Of a stretch of 64,000 nt of DNA, positions 8,949 to 17,232 are shown piece by piece. A program made the position numbers and the translations under genes. The DNA lies in contig NZ_CH724159.1 in assembly GCF_000153045.1 (NCBI RefSeq), positions 895,823-959,822 of the forward strand, in the 5' to 3' direction. The notes beneath the pieces were generated by a model. That model ran no database searches. It was not told the DNA's origin and worked only from the letters and a program-made list of their open reading frames with translations. Numbering within the stretch: position 1 is the stretch's first letter; every line of letters starts with the position of its first letter. This DNA comes from Synechococcus sp. WH 5701 (GTDB lineage Bacteria; Cyanobacteriota; Cyanobacteriia; PCC-6307; Cyanobiaceae).

Positions 8949-10805
8949 TCATCCGTGCAGCCACAGCAGCGAGGTGAGCAGCAGCACGATGGCCACCATC
9001 ACTGTGAGGACGTAGGCCTGAAGCTGGCCGGAAACCCCCAGTTTCAGGCCTTCTGCACTGTCGAGGGAGAGCCGGCCAATGCCGTTCACCAGGCCGTTGA
9101 CCACGGTGCGGTCCATCCAGTCGGTGAGGCGAGCGAGGCCCGCCACCGCTGCCACGATCGTCACCCGGTAGATCCGCTCGGTGTAGAAGTCGAAGGCGAG
9201 CAGGTCCTGCAGAGCCCTTAACGGCTGGATCATCGATCGCGACCTGAAGGTGTTCAGGCCCACAAGGGCGCCGGCGGTCACCCCCCCCAGGCCGCTTGCG
9301 CCAACGGCGATTGCGGTGGGCAGGGAGAAGGACGCCAGGCCGGGCACGGTGTCAATCCGTGCCATCAATGCAGGCATCAAGGCCACCAGTACCGTGAGGC
9401 TCACCATCGGCAGGGCCATCAGCCAGTTCACTTCGGGGGCACGCTTCGTTTTCGGCTTCGGCGGGCCGAGGAACACCTGGCGGTACACGCGGGTGAGGTT
9501 GAAAGCCGTCAGGACGTTGGTGAACAGGCAGACGGCAGCGAAAAAGGGTTGCTCACGGGCGAAGGTGTCGACCATCAGCCCGAAGCACCAGAAGCAGCCC
9601 AGGGGCAGCAGACCCACCAGCCCGGCACCGGCCACCAGGTAGGCGGTGGTGGTGGCAGGCATGCGTGAGCCGAGGCCGCCCAGTTCGGTGAGGTCCTGGC
9701 AGTTGGTGGTGGCGATGATGCTGCCCACGCTCATGAACAGGAGCGCCTTGGCCAGGCCGTGGGCGAACAGCAGCAGCAGGGCGATCGCCGGCTGCTGAAG
9801 GGCGATGGCAATGAACACCAGACCCAGGTAGGAGGTCGTGGAGTAAGAGAAGGCCCGTTTGATGTCCACCTGGGCGATGGCTACCAGGGCTCCGGCCACG
9901 GCGCTGATCGTGCCCACCACCAGCAGCACGGTCACCGCCAGGGGCGAGAAGCGCAGCAGCGGCATCACCTTCAGCAGCACCAGGGCGCCGGCGGTGACCA
10001 CCACCGAGTTGCGCAGAATCGAGGCAGGGTTCGGCCCCTCCATTGCCTCATCGAGCCAGAGGTGCATCGGGAACTGGGCGCACTTGCCCATCGGTCCGGC
10101 GATCAGCCCAAGCCCCAGCAGGGTGCCGGCCAGGGGCGAAAGGGCACCACCGGCGTGGGCTTCGGCGGCCCAGGCGTACAGGTCGTCGAACTCCATCGAG
10201 CCCGCCCAGGCCGAAAGGGCCACCATGCCCATCAGCAGCAGCACGTCGCCCACCCGCTTGGTGAGGAAGGCATCGCGGGCGGCGGTGACCACCAGGGGCT
10301 GGGCATACCAGAAGCCCACCAGCAGGTAGGTGGAGAGGGTGAGCATCTCCAGCAGGAAATAGCTCATGAACAGGCTGCTGCTGAGCACCACCCCCGCCAG
10401 GGCCCCTTCGAAGAAGCCCACCAAGGCGTAGAAGCGTGCCAGCGACCATTCCTTGTCGAGGTACCCAAGCGCATACACCTGACCGAGCAGGCTCAGGCCG
10501 GTGACCAGTTCGAGCGCCGCCAGGTTGGTGAGCGAGAGGTCGAAGCCGATGCGCAGGTTCAGATCAGCGGCGCGAAACCAGGCGAAGTCCAGATGCTGGG
10601 GGCCGAGCTGCCACACCTGCTGAAGGATCCAGCTGCCGTGAGCCACGGCTGCCAAGGTGACGAGCAGGTTCAGGTAAGCCGCCGGTCGTGGCCCGTTGCG
10701 TTTGATCCAGCCCGCTGCCCATGGCAGCGACAGCACCATGCCGCTGAACCCATAGAGCGGGATCAGCCAGACCAGCTGGATCGGCAGGGGAAGGGCCGTG
10801 GGCAA
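8949..10805 (-). CDS. ndhF4: NDH-1 subunit F4 (NuoL/ND5-like, CO2 uptake type)
   Basis: The 618-residue ND5/NuoL-family membrane subunit begins QLVWLIPLYGFSGM and has the antiporter core GPMGKCAQFPMHLWLDEAMEGP and the VDIKRAFSYSTTSYLGL segment. A C-terminal amphipathic region and last TM helix (residues about 540-615) follow. The start appears to be a TTG at 10803-10805, because an in-frame stop lies just upstream and no ATG precedes the conserved N-terminus; no strong ribosome-binding site is visible. It leads the ndhF4-ndhD4-chpX module and is separated from the bacterioferritin-like gene by 142 bases. Confidence 0.9.
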   Translation of the reverse strand: MPTALPLPIQLVWLIPLYGFSGMVLSLPWAAGWIKRNGPRPAAYLNLLVTLAAVAHGSWILQQVWQLGPQHLDFAWFRAADLNLRIGFDLSLTNLAALELVTGLSLLGQVYALGYLDKEWSLARFYALVGFFEGALAGVVLSSSLFMSYFLLEMLTLSTYLLVGFWYAQPLVVTAARDAFLTKRVGDVLLLMGMVALSAWAGSMEFDDLYAWAAEAHAGGALSPLAGTLLGLGLIAGPMGKCAQFPMHLWLDEAMEGPNPASILRNSVVVTAGALVLLKVMPLLRFSPLAVTVLLVVGTISAVAGALVAIAQVDIKRAFSYSTTSYLGLVFIAIALQQPAIALLLLFAHGLAKALLFMSVGSIIATTNCQDLTELGGLGSRMPATTTAYLVAGAGLVGLLPLGCFWCFGLMVDTFAREQPFFAAVCLFTNVLTAFNLTRVYRQVFLGPPKPKTKRAPEVNWLMALPMVSLTVLVALMPALMARIDTVPGLASFSLPTAIAVGASGLGGVTAGALVGLNTFRSRSMIQPLRALQDLLAFDFYTERIYRVTIVAAVAGLARLTDWMDRTVVNGLVNGIGRLSLDSAEGLKLGVSGQLQAYVLTVMVAIVLLLTSLLWLHG

Positions 10806-10866
10806 GGAAAGCAGGGCTCAGGTGGCGGTCAATTCAAAGTCAGGACGCGGGCGGAATCCAACTCCG

Positions 10867-10882
10867 GCACGCTTCGTCGTGC
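10867..10882 (-). terminator. small hairpin between the bfr-like gene and ndhF4
   Basis: GCACG and CGTGC flank a six-base loop within the 142-base gap, the widest gap inside the carboxysome block apart from that before csoS2. There is no U-run. It could be a weak terminator or processing site separating the shell genes from the NDH-1 module, and the gap could also hold a promoter for ndhF4. Confidence 0.3.
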
Positions 10883-10947
10883 AGATCACCCAGGCAGGAC
10901 CCAGCCAGGCCTGACTGACCGCCGGAATGCCGGGGTTCCGATCACGC

Positions 10948-11424
10948 TCAGAAGGTGACGCGCTGGGAGGCCAGAGACCGCTCCAGTCCGGTCAGATCCT
11001 GCACCCAGGCCTCCAGATCCTCTCCGTGCCGGGCTTCCTCCTGCCACAGGGCGTGGAAGAAGTGGGCATTGGCCTGGTCACTCACCAGCAGGCAGAAGCG
11101 GTTGGCCTCGGCGTAGAGCCGGATCAGTTCGTCCTCCAGGTGGATATTCAGGCGCAGCAACCCGATCAGATCGCGGGCGGTGCTCACCGGCTTCAGCTGG
11201 GACGCGGCTGGAGCCACGCCGAGGCGGAGCATCTGCTGCACCAGGCGCTCGGCATGTTGCATCTCCTCGACCGTTTCCTGGCGGAACCGGTCGGCGGAGC
11301 CGTCATCGCCCCAGAGGGCGAGCAGGGAGGCCTGGGTCATGTACTGCTGAACCGCGGAGAGTTCCAGGCTCAGTGCCCGTCCCAGGTAGCCCAGCACCCG
11401 AGGGTGAACGGTCTCCATGGTCAT
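10948..11424 (-). CDS. Bacterioferritin-like diiron protein of the carboxysome operon
   Basis: This 158-residue four-helix ferritin-superfamily protein keeps a full set of candidate ferroxidase ligands: Glu in LSLELSAVQQY, ExxH in EEMQHAE, Glu in HLEDELIRLY and ExxH in EEARHGED. Met in EEMQH is where bacterioferritin places its haem ligand. The ATG lies in TGATG, overlapping the csoS1E stop, with GGAG four bases upstream. A second ATG two codons later is possible. Such genes are commonly found beside cso genes, but their role (iron storage, peroxide handling or redox control of the shell) is unproven. Confidence 0.85.
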   Translation of the reverse strand: MTMETVHPRVLGYLGRALSLELSAVQQYMTQASLLALWGDDGSADRFRQETVEEMQHAERLVQQMLRLGVAPAASQLKPVSTARDLIGLLRLNIHLEDELIRLYAEANRFCLLVSDQANAHFFHALWQEEARHGEDLEAWVQDLTGLERSLASQRVTF

Positions 11425-12053
11425 CAGCTCCTGCGCTCAGCGCCACTGAACGCGAGGATCGGTTCCAGCTCGCTGTGGGGGCGGGCAATGATGTGGGCAG
11501 CCACCAGTCCGTCGCCGACGCGCTCGCAGGCATCGGCCCCGGCGCGCACCGCGGCGTTGACGGCACCGGTTTCGCCGCGGACCATCACGGTCACGTAGCC
11601 GCCGCCCACGAATTCACGGGAGATCATCGTGACTTCAGCGGCCTTGGTCATGGCGTCAGCCGCCTCAATGGCGGGGACGAGGCCGCGGGTTTCGATCATG
11701 CCGAGAGCAATGCCGTGCGGGGTCGAAGCCATGGCTTTGGAGGAGGAGGAGGATTTGGAGGGAGGGGTGAGCCCACCGGAGCGGCCACGGGTGGCTGCTG
11801 CTGAGGTGGTGCTGCTGGCCTTGGCCGGAGGGCTTGCGGCCGCCGGGGCGGTGGTGGCGGCAGAGCTGCTGTGGGTGCTGCCGCTGGATGCGGATGGACC
11901 TGGGGCTGGAGGCGGGTCCACGGGTTTGTCCGCAGGGGAGGGGGTTGGGGTGGCGCTCGAAGCTGGGAGTGCCTTGGCGGCAGCAGCTCGGCTCACACCA
12001 CTGCTGGCGCTGCTGCGCCGCGAGGAAGGTTGGCGGGAGGAGGGTGTGGCCAT
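11424..12053 (-). CDS. csoS1E: Carboxysome shell protein CsoS1E (BMC-H with long disordered N-terminus)
   Basis: The 209-residue product has a Ser/Ala/Pro-rich, low-complexity N-terminal extension (residues 1-112) followed by one BMC-H (Pfam00936) domain at about 114-200, starting GIALGMIETRG. The domain is nearly the same as CsoS1 encoded at 18716-19027, differing at about seven positions. The extension includes PSPADKPVDPPPAPGP and Ser runs. Hexamers of this domain tile shell facets, and the extension probably faces one side as a docking or spacer segment. I take the ATG at 12051-12053, since the longer frame runs into csoS4B. Confidence 0.93.
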   Translation of the reverse strand: MATPSSRQPSSRRSSASSGVSRAAAAKALPASSATPTPSPADKPVDPPPAPGPSASSGSTHSSSAATTAPAAASPPAKASSTTSAAATRGRSGGLTPPSKSSSSSKAMASTPHGIALGMIETRGLVPAIEAADAMTKAAEVTMISREFVGGGYVTVMVRGETGAVNAAVRAGADACERVGDGLVAAHIIARPHSELEPILAFSGAERRS

Positions 12054-12099
12054 GGATCGAGCTGGGCGGACGGGGGAGAGGAGGGTGAGGGAGAGGAGA

Positions 12100-12351
12100 T
12101 CAACCGTCTGGATCCCAGAGATCAATGATCCCAGCAATCGTCAGGTCGGTCTGGGTGTCGGGAATGCCGGTGGCAAAGCGGGCGGCGGAGCCGCTGGCGG
12201 TGAACACCCAATTACCGGGTGAGGCGCCCACCGGGTCGACAGCCACCATCAACTTGCCTTTGGTGGAGCGCAGGATGCGCAGCTGCCAGTGGAGCAGTCC
12301 TTCCACCCGTTGGCTGCAGACCAGAGAGCCGGTGACTTGCATGATTTCCAT
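12100..12351 (-). CDS. csoS4B: Carboxysome vertex protein CsoS4B (BMC-P)
   Basis: The 83-residue BMC-P (EutN/CcmL) protein forms pentamers that cap the icosahedral shell vertices. Characteristic stretches are MQVTGSLVCSQRV, the loop VDPVGASPGNWVFTASGSAAR, and TIAGIIDLWDPD at the C-terminus. The ATG shares its A with the stop codon of csoS4A (TGATG), giving translational coupling. A 46-base gap separates it from csoS1E. Confidence 0.95.
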   Translation of the reverse strand: MEIMQVTGSLVCSQRVEGLLHWQLRILRSTKGKLMVAVDPVGASPGNWVFTASGSAARFATGIPDTQTDLTIAGIIDLWDPDG

Positions 12352-12635
12352 CAGGCTGCACCAGCATTTGGCGGCGGATTGGGTTTGCCGGCATCAGGAT
12401 CCCAGTGGTCGATGATCCCCACGATCGTGAGGTCGCTGGGGTACGACTTGCTGCCGGCGGCTTCGCGGGCAGCGGAGCTGCCCACACAGATCACCCAGTC
12501 GCCGGGGATGCAACCCACGGCGTCGACAGCCACTTTCTGGGAACTGCCATCCAGCACCACCTGCAGATGCTTGTGCTCGAATTCGGGGATCCGGTTCGTG
12601 GACACCAGGGGCTTGAGAACTTTGCAGATCAGCAT
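12351..12635 (-). CDS. csoS4A: Carboxysome vertex protein CsoS4A (BMC-P)
   Basis: The 94-residue BMC-P pentamer protein begins MLICKVLKPLVSTNRI and has the family loop VDAVGCIPGDWVICVGSSAAR and TIVGIIDHWDPD, with a Pro/Asn/Gly tail. A longer frame starting at 12710 lies within csoSCA and is rejected. The correct ATG follows the csoSCA TGA after one base (TGAGATG). It is paralogous to CsoS4B immediately downstream; both are needed for shell closure in characterised alpha-carboxysomes. Confidence 0.95.
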   Translation of the reverse strand: MLICKVLKPLVSTNRIPEFEHKHLQVVLDGSSQKVAVDAVGCIPGDWVICVGSSAAREAAGSKSYPSDLTIVGIIDHWDPDAGKPNPPPNAGAA

Positions 12636-12636
12636 C

Positions 12637-14199
12637 TCAATGGCCTCCGTCTGATTCCAGCTTGATCGACGAACCGACCGTTTCGGCGGGAACGTGCCGG
12701 TCACGATCACGAACGCTCAGCAACGTGTGCAACAGGCCGCTGCCCACCAGATCGGGATAACGGTTGCGGATGGCGTCATCTGTCCTCTGGCAATAGAGCA
12801 CGGCCCGTTCCCGCGCCCCCGGCACACTGCCGTGATAATCGAAACGGATCACCACAGGGATTGGAAGTCCGCGAGAGACGTTCAGACCCTTGAAGATCTT
12901 GACACCCACATCGAGATCGGCGGCCCCTTCTTCGACCGTGTCCATGTGGGCGAAGTACGTGAGATTGCGCAGATGAATCTCCTTGAAACCGATGCCGACA
13001 CCGATGAAGCGCTCGGCATGGCCCGCATCGGCATAGGCGCCATCGTGATACGCGCGCACAAAATCGATCTGGGACATGTTGTGCTCGATCAGGCGGGCGA
13101 TCAGCCGCGCCATCCCAGGATCGACGGCCCCGTCGGCGACCGTGTCCCCGTTGCCTGAGCGGGCGGCCAGCACCAGGGCCAGCACCCGGTCCCGGGCGGC
13201 TTCTGCTGTCAGATCCTGAGTGGCGGTGTACACGTCCAAGGCATCGAGCCAGCGCTCAAGATCGGTGTGGCCATTGACATCAGGAACGTGCACCCGAATG
13301 GCGTCGGTGTCGGTGTCAAGCCCGATCAGCAACAGGTCGACCGAGGCCCCGCAGCAGAAACTGTTCTCCACCGCCTGCCGGAACTCCTGAAGGCGGAGCA
13401 GTCCCCCGGCAGCGGCAGCGGCATCGTTGGAGCCATGGGCGGCACAGCCCTCGTGCCCAGGATCCCGGGAACTGAAGTGATACACCACCACCTTCAGGTA
13501 GCGGGTGGGCTCATGGGCGCTGTTGGGCCGGGCCTCTCTGTAGCGCAGATGCTCGGTGCGCACCCAGCGGTCGACGGTGTTCTCCACATCAAACATCGCG
13601 CCAGCGTGGGGCCTCCGGCGCACGGATCCGAATGGGAGGCGCAGAGCGAAGGCAATGGCATGGGCAAGACGGCCATCCGCGCAGGGGCTCACATCCAGCA
13701 GATGAAAGCCACAGGAGAGCAGGAAGGCATTGAAGGCCTCAGCGCTCTCGCTTCCCTCCTGACCCTGGAGCGGGTCGTCACGGAAGAAGCTGGCGCTGAC
13801 CTGCTCATAGGCCTCGAACAGGCACCAGGCGAACAGGCTGCGCATGTCGAGCTGGCTGACCCAGGCCGACTCCAGGATCATGGGGGGCAACCCATGGCCG
13901 AGCTCCCTGAGGGCATGGCGCTGGGCCTGCTCCACGAAGTCGTCGTCGTGCTGCAGGGCCGAGAGCCGCTTGAGCACCGGCACGATTCGATCGAACGACC
14001 GCTTCACCTGGCTGTCGTAGGTCTGCAGGCGTTCGTTGGCCGCTGCATCGCTGAGCGGGTGCTGCTCCAGGACCGTCGTGAAGCGGCAGGTTCTCCCCAG
14101 CGATGAGCTGGACAGAGGGGAGCTGGAAGCAGGACGGCGTGCTGGGGCCGTGGGAGCCAGGGGCCTCTCGGCGGAGCCGTAGCGGCGGGGGCGGGGCAA
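12637..14199 (-). CDS. csoSCA: Carboxysomal beta-type carbonic anhydrase CsoSCA (CsoS3)
   Basis: This 520-residue enzyme dehydrates bicarbonate to CO2 inside the carboxysome. The zinc site of the family is visible: Cys173, Asp175 and Arg177 in SPCADGR, His241 in VVVYHFSS and Cys252 in HEGCAAHG. This numbering almost matches the Halothiobacillus enzyme. Residues 1-40 are basic and Ser/Pro-rich, likely the disordered segment that anchors the enzyme to RuBisCO. A degenerate C-terminal repeat domain follows the catalytic part. It lies 38 bases downstream of csoS2 and is coupled to csoS4A. Confidence 0.96.
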   Translation of the reverse strand: MPRPRRYGSAERPLAPTAPARRPASSSPLSSSSLGRTCRFTTVLEQHPLSDAAANERLQTYDSQVKRSFDRIVPVLKRLSALQHDDDFVEQAQRHALRELGHGLPPMILESAWVSQLDMRSLFAWCLFEAYEQVSASFFRDDPLQGQEGSESAEAFNAFLLSCGFHLLDVSPCADGRLAHAIAFALRLPFGSVRRRPHAGAMFDVENTVDRWVRTEHLRYREARPNSAHEPTRYLKVVVYHFSSRDPGHEGCAAHGSNDAAAAAGGLLRLQEFRQAVENSFCCGASVDLLLIGLDTDTDAIRVHVPDVNGHTDLERWLDALDVYTATQDLTAEAARDRVLALVLAARSGNGDTVADGAVDPGMARLIARLIEHNMSQIDFVRAYHDGAYADAGHAERFIGVGIGFKEIHLRNLTYFAHMDTVEEGAADLDVGVKIFKGLNVSRGLPIPVVIRFDYHGSVPGARERAVLYCQRTDDAIRNRYPDLVGSGLLHTLLSVRDRDRHVPAETVGSSIKLESDGGH

Positions 14200-14237
14200 G
14201 GTTCAGTGCTGCGACAGGGCGGGACGGGTGGAGAAAA

Positions 14238-16640
14238 TCAGCCTCGGGCACCGCCGGAGACGGTGATCAGTGAGCCCTTGTCGGTGTTGCCGCTGGAGCC
14301 GGTCACGCGGCTGACCGGTTGCATCACCTCTTCATTGCGCTTGAGGGGGATGGTCGCCATCGCCGACATCGGTCCCGTGCGGGTGGGATTGCGGCGTCGG
14401 GCCGAGGCACCCTCCGTGCCGGTGACGCGCTTGCCCCGGTCCCAGTCGTCGCCGGTGATGTTCAGGCCGGCGGAGATGCCTTCACCGGTGACGCGGCTGG
14501 TGGGCCGCGCATCTTCATCGACGCTGACTGGAGCACTGGGCATGGGTGCCACGGCCTGGGGCCGGGGGGGCAGGACGGAGGTCTGACGCCGGACCGGGGG
14601 GAGCGGCTGGGGCTCCGGGCCGCGATGGTCGAAGCGTGCATGCTCGGTGCCGGTGACCTTGCCACCGGCCAGATCAAAAGGGCCGGTGATCCTGGCGCTG
14701 GTTTCGTAGCGGGTGCCGGTGACGGCGGAGCTGCGCTCGCGCTGCTGATGGGCAGCCCGAGCAGGGGATTGCACGCTGAATTCCTGCCAGGGCTGGGTTT
14801 CCAGCGGCTGGGGGAAATCGGCTTCGTGGCCCTGTGCTGCGCTGCAGGCTTCGTTGTACTGATCGACGCCCACGTAGGGGGTGCCTGAGATCGGCTCACA
14901 GGCCCCCTTGGAGGCGCCGGTCATCACCCCGCCGATGCCGGGTTGCAGACCGCTCATGCGCGGCCCTGGGGTACTGGCGCGGGCGGGAGTCCGCTGGCGG
15001 ATGTTGCGTACCGAATCGCTGTCGCACCAGGCGCTGGCCTGCTCAAGGCCGGCGTAGGGCGTTCCAGTGACGGCTTTGCAGGTGCCGGGCTCATCACCGG
15101 TGACCTTGGAGGAACGGCCGGTGTTGGTGCCTGAGACGATCAGCTGCCGATTGGTAAGGCTGAAGCCGACCTTCGCTGCTTCGGGCTCAGGGCGTCCGCC
15201 GCAGAAGTTCTGGTACTGCTGGCTGCCGATGTACTCATCGCCGGTGACCCGGCGGCAGGAGCCGGGCTCATCGCCGGTGACCTTGTCGCTGCGGCCCACC
15301 AGGGTGCCAGTGATGCCGGTGCCCCTCAGGGTCTGGACGCTGGCCACCTTGGGGGGGGCCTGACCAGGCGTGCTGATCGAATCGGAGCCCACGTACTGAG
15401 TGCCTGTGGGCTGGATGCCGGCGCCGTGCTCGTCACCGGTGACCCGCTCGGAGCGGCCCACCATCACACCCGACACCGGTCTGCCGGCCAGGGTCTGGCT
15501 GTGGCCCACCTTGCGGGGGCTGACGGACGTGGTGCCGCAGTAGGCCGCCGCCTGGTTCGCCGAGATGTACTCGGTGCCGGTGATGGACTTGCAGGTGCCG
15601 GGTTCATCGCCGGTGACCTTCTCCGAGCGGCCCACTTCGTTGCCGGTGACGCGGTTGCCGTGGCTGGTGGCCGTGACGCGGACCTTGGCGGGCTGAAGCG
15701 GTTCGGGCTCGCTCTGGCAGAACGTGCGGAAAATGTCCGCTCCCATGTATTCGGTGCCGGTGATCGGGCGGCAGGTGCTGGCCTCGTTGCCGGTCGTCTT
15801 CTCGGAGCGGTTGGCCTGGGTGCCGGTCACCACCTGACCGCGCACCGTTTCACTGGCGCCCACCTTCCAGCTGGCGTCCTGGGCGCCGGCCACCTTGTTG
15901 GGGCCGCGCCTCGGACCCGTGGGTCGGGTGACACCGTTGCCGCGGCTGACGGCTCCGGCGCCGTTCTTGCTCTTGAGATCACGGATGCGGTGGGCCAGTT
16001 CCCGGCTGCTGATGTCGGGGTTCGATTGACGCACCACGGCGGCGGTGCCGCCGGAGCTGTTGGTGGAGGCCGACTTGCCGCGTTTGGAGAGGGCTTCGCG
16101 GCGGGCCATGACGATGGCGCGGCTGGGGTTGAACTGGGCGGAGCGCTTGGCTGTGGGCCGGTTGCCGTTGCTGCGGCGATCGCTGAGGGAAGTGGACGGG
16201 GGGGCGCTCAGGGAGAGGGTTGGCCGGCTGGCAGCGGGCGGCTCAGGGCTCACGGCCGCGGGGGTTGGGGTGGCGACGGTACGCAGGGAGCTGCCATCAC
16301 GGCTGCGGTCCTTGCTGGTGTCAGCCCGCTTGCCGCGCTTGCTCAGGGCTTCACGTCGGGCCAGAACCAGATCCCGGCTGGGGTTGCTGATGGCGGCACG
16401 GTTGAGCTGACGGGGTGCGCTGGTGGGCCCGTTGCTGCTGCTGAACAGCGGTCGGGCCGGAGCATCAGCTTCGCGGCTGACAGCAGGGGCTACCGGCACG
16501 ACCGAGCGGGTGGGACGGGCCTCAGCGGCGCTGCGGGTGCGGTTGGCACTGTTGGCATACCTCTTCTCCGCCGTTTTCCCGGCCGTGGAGAGCGCCATCC
16601 GGCGCGCAAGGGCCGCTTCGCGACTGGATTGAGATGCCAT
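14238..16640 (-). CDS. csoS2: Carboxysome scaffold protein CsoS2
   Basis: The 800-residue disordered scaffold links RuBisCO to the shell. Four N-terminal RuBisCO-binding peptides are seen near residues 5-24, 87-106, 171-190 and 211-228 (consensus SRxxxxARREALSKRGK). The middle region (about 258-600) holds six M repeats built on VTGxxxGRSxKVTGDExGxC and ITGTEYxG. The C-terminal region (about 638-800) has shorter VTG repeats and a conserved terminal peptide. The third M repeat (about 378-428) has lost its usual cysteines. I use the ATG at 16638-16640, since the extra upstream residues are not family-like. I noticed no obvious slippery site, so a single form is assumed. Confidence 0.96.
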   Translation of the reverse strand: MASQSSREAALARRMALSTAGKTAEKRYANSANRTRSAAEARPTRSVVPVAPAVSREADAPARPLFSSSNGPTSAPRQLNRAAISNPSRDLVLARREALSKRGKRADTSKDRSRDGSSLRTVATPTPAAVSPEPPAASRPTLSLSAPPSTSLSDRRSNGNRPTAKRSAQFNPSRAIVMARREALSKRGKSASTNSSGGTAAVVRQSNPDISSRELAHRIRDLKSKNGAGAVSRGNGVTRPTGPRRGPNKVAGAQDASWKVGASETVRGQVVTGTQANRSEKTTGNEASTCRPITGTEYMGADIFRTFCQSEPEPLQPAKVRVTATSHGNRVTGNEVGRSEKVTGDEPGTCKSITGTEYISANQAAAYCGTTSVSPRKVGHSQTLAGRPVSGVMVGRSERVTGDEHGAGIQPTGTQYVGSDSISTPGQAPPKVASVQTLRGTGITGTLVGRSDKVTGDEPGSCRRVTGDEYIGSQQYQNFCGGRPEPEAAKVGFSLTNRQLIVSGTNTGRSSKVTGDEPGTCKAVTGTPYAGLEQASAWCDSDSVRNIRQRTPARASTPGPRMSGLQPGIGGVMTGASKGACEPISGTPYVGVDQYNEACSAAQGHEADFPQPLETQPWQEFSVQSPARAAHQQRERSSAVTGTRYETSARITGPFDLAGGKVTGTEHARFDHRGPEPQPLPPVRRQTSVLPPRPQAVAPMPSAPVSVDEDARPTSRVTGEGISAGLNITGDDWDRGKRVTGTEGASARRRNPTRTGPMSAMATIPLKRNEEVMQPVSRVTGSSGNTDKGSLITVSGGARG

Positions 16641-16761
16641 GTCCGCCCTATGAAGAAACAACCTTGAAGGAGACGGCTGGAGAGAACTGGTGATGGGAAG
16701 GCCCTCAGCCTGCCGATTCACGAATCCTCCACGCGCCGTCGGAAGAATTGAAGATGGACGA

Positions 16762-16793
16762 CAGCAGGTCCCGGACTGGGCCGGAACCTGCTG
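16762..16793 (-). promoter_or_regulatory. strong intercistronic hairpin after cbbS
   Basis: In the minus-strand transcript CAGCAGGUUCCGG pairs with CCGGGACCUGCUG around a six-base loop: 13 pairs, one of them G-U. It begins six bases after the cbbS stop and is not followed by a U-run. The likely effects are 3'-end protection of cbbLS mRNA or partial termination before csoS2. Confidence 0.65.
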
Positions 16794-16799
16794 AGGTGA

Positions 16800-17141
16800 T
16801 CAGCGTGCTTCGAAAACCACGAAGCAGGAACCCTGGCTCTGGGTGTAGGCGTCGTAGCCGACCAGACGAACGTGATGGTCGGGGTAGGCGCGGTGGCAGG
16901 CCTCGAGTTCACTGACGATCACGCCCAGATCCTTCTCACCGAAGAAGGGCAGTTTCCAGTACGACCAGTAGGTCGCCATCGAACGGCTGGGGTGGACGTG
17001 CTCGACCAGCGGGCTCCACCCCTGGGCAATGATGTAGGCAATCTGGTCGTAAATCTCGTCCTGGGTCATCGGCGGGAGGAAGCCGAAGGTCTCCAGGGTG
17101 GCGACTGTTTGGTAGTCACCCACGGTGCTCTTGAAGGGCAT
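16800..17141 (-). CDS. cbbS: RuBisCO small subunit, form IA
   Basis: The 113-residue small subunit begins with a short N-terminus and TFGFLPPMTQDEIYDQIAYI. It contains the family motif SYWKLPFFGEKDLGVIVSELEAC and ends with GSCFVVFEAR. Together with CbbL it forms the L8S8 holoenzyme packed in the carboxysome lumen. AAGGAT lies eight bases before the ATG. The 91-base gap from cbbL contains an inverted repeat, and a stronger hairpin follows its own stop. Confidence 0.97.
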   Translation of the reverse strand: MPFKSTVGDYQTVATLETFGFLPPMTQDEIYDQIAYIIAQGWSPLVEHVHPSRSMATYWSYWKLPFFGEKDLGVIVSELEACHRAYPDHHVRLVGYDAYTQSQGSCFVVFEAR

Positions 17142-17192
17142 GGGGATCCTTGTGGGGAATCAGGTGAATGCAGGCAAACCGGATGTGACCGG

Positions 17193-17214
17193 GGGAAAGA
17201 GAAAACCCTTTCCC
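17193..17214 (-). promoter_or_regulatory. intercistronic inverted repeat between cbbL and cbbS
   Basis: GGGAAAG and CTTTCCC form a perfect seven-base stem with an eight-base loop, 18 bases after the cbbL stop. It may stabilise the cbbL segment or act as a processing site; it is weaker than the hairpin after cbbS. Confidence 0.5.
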
Positions 17215-17232
17215 ACTGGTCATCAGCCCCGA

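Noticed and set aside
14500-15850. Direct DNA repeats that might suggest a CRISPR array or satellite
   Set aside because: The repeats are the coding M repeats of CsoS2, in frame, diverged and about 150 bases apart, without spacer/repeat structure.
15426-16667. 413-codon plus-strand frame antisense to csoS2
   Set aside because: It mirrors the repetitive csoS2 sequence, is Gly/Ala/Arg-rich with no motif, and csoS2 on the other strand is unmistakable.
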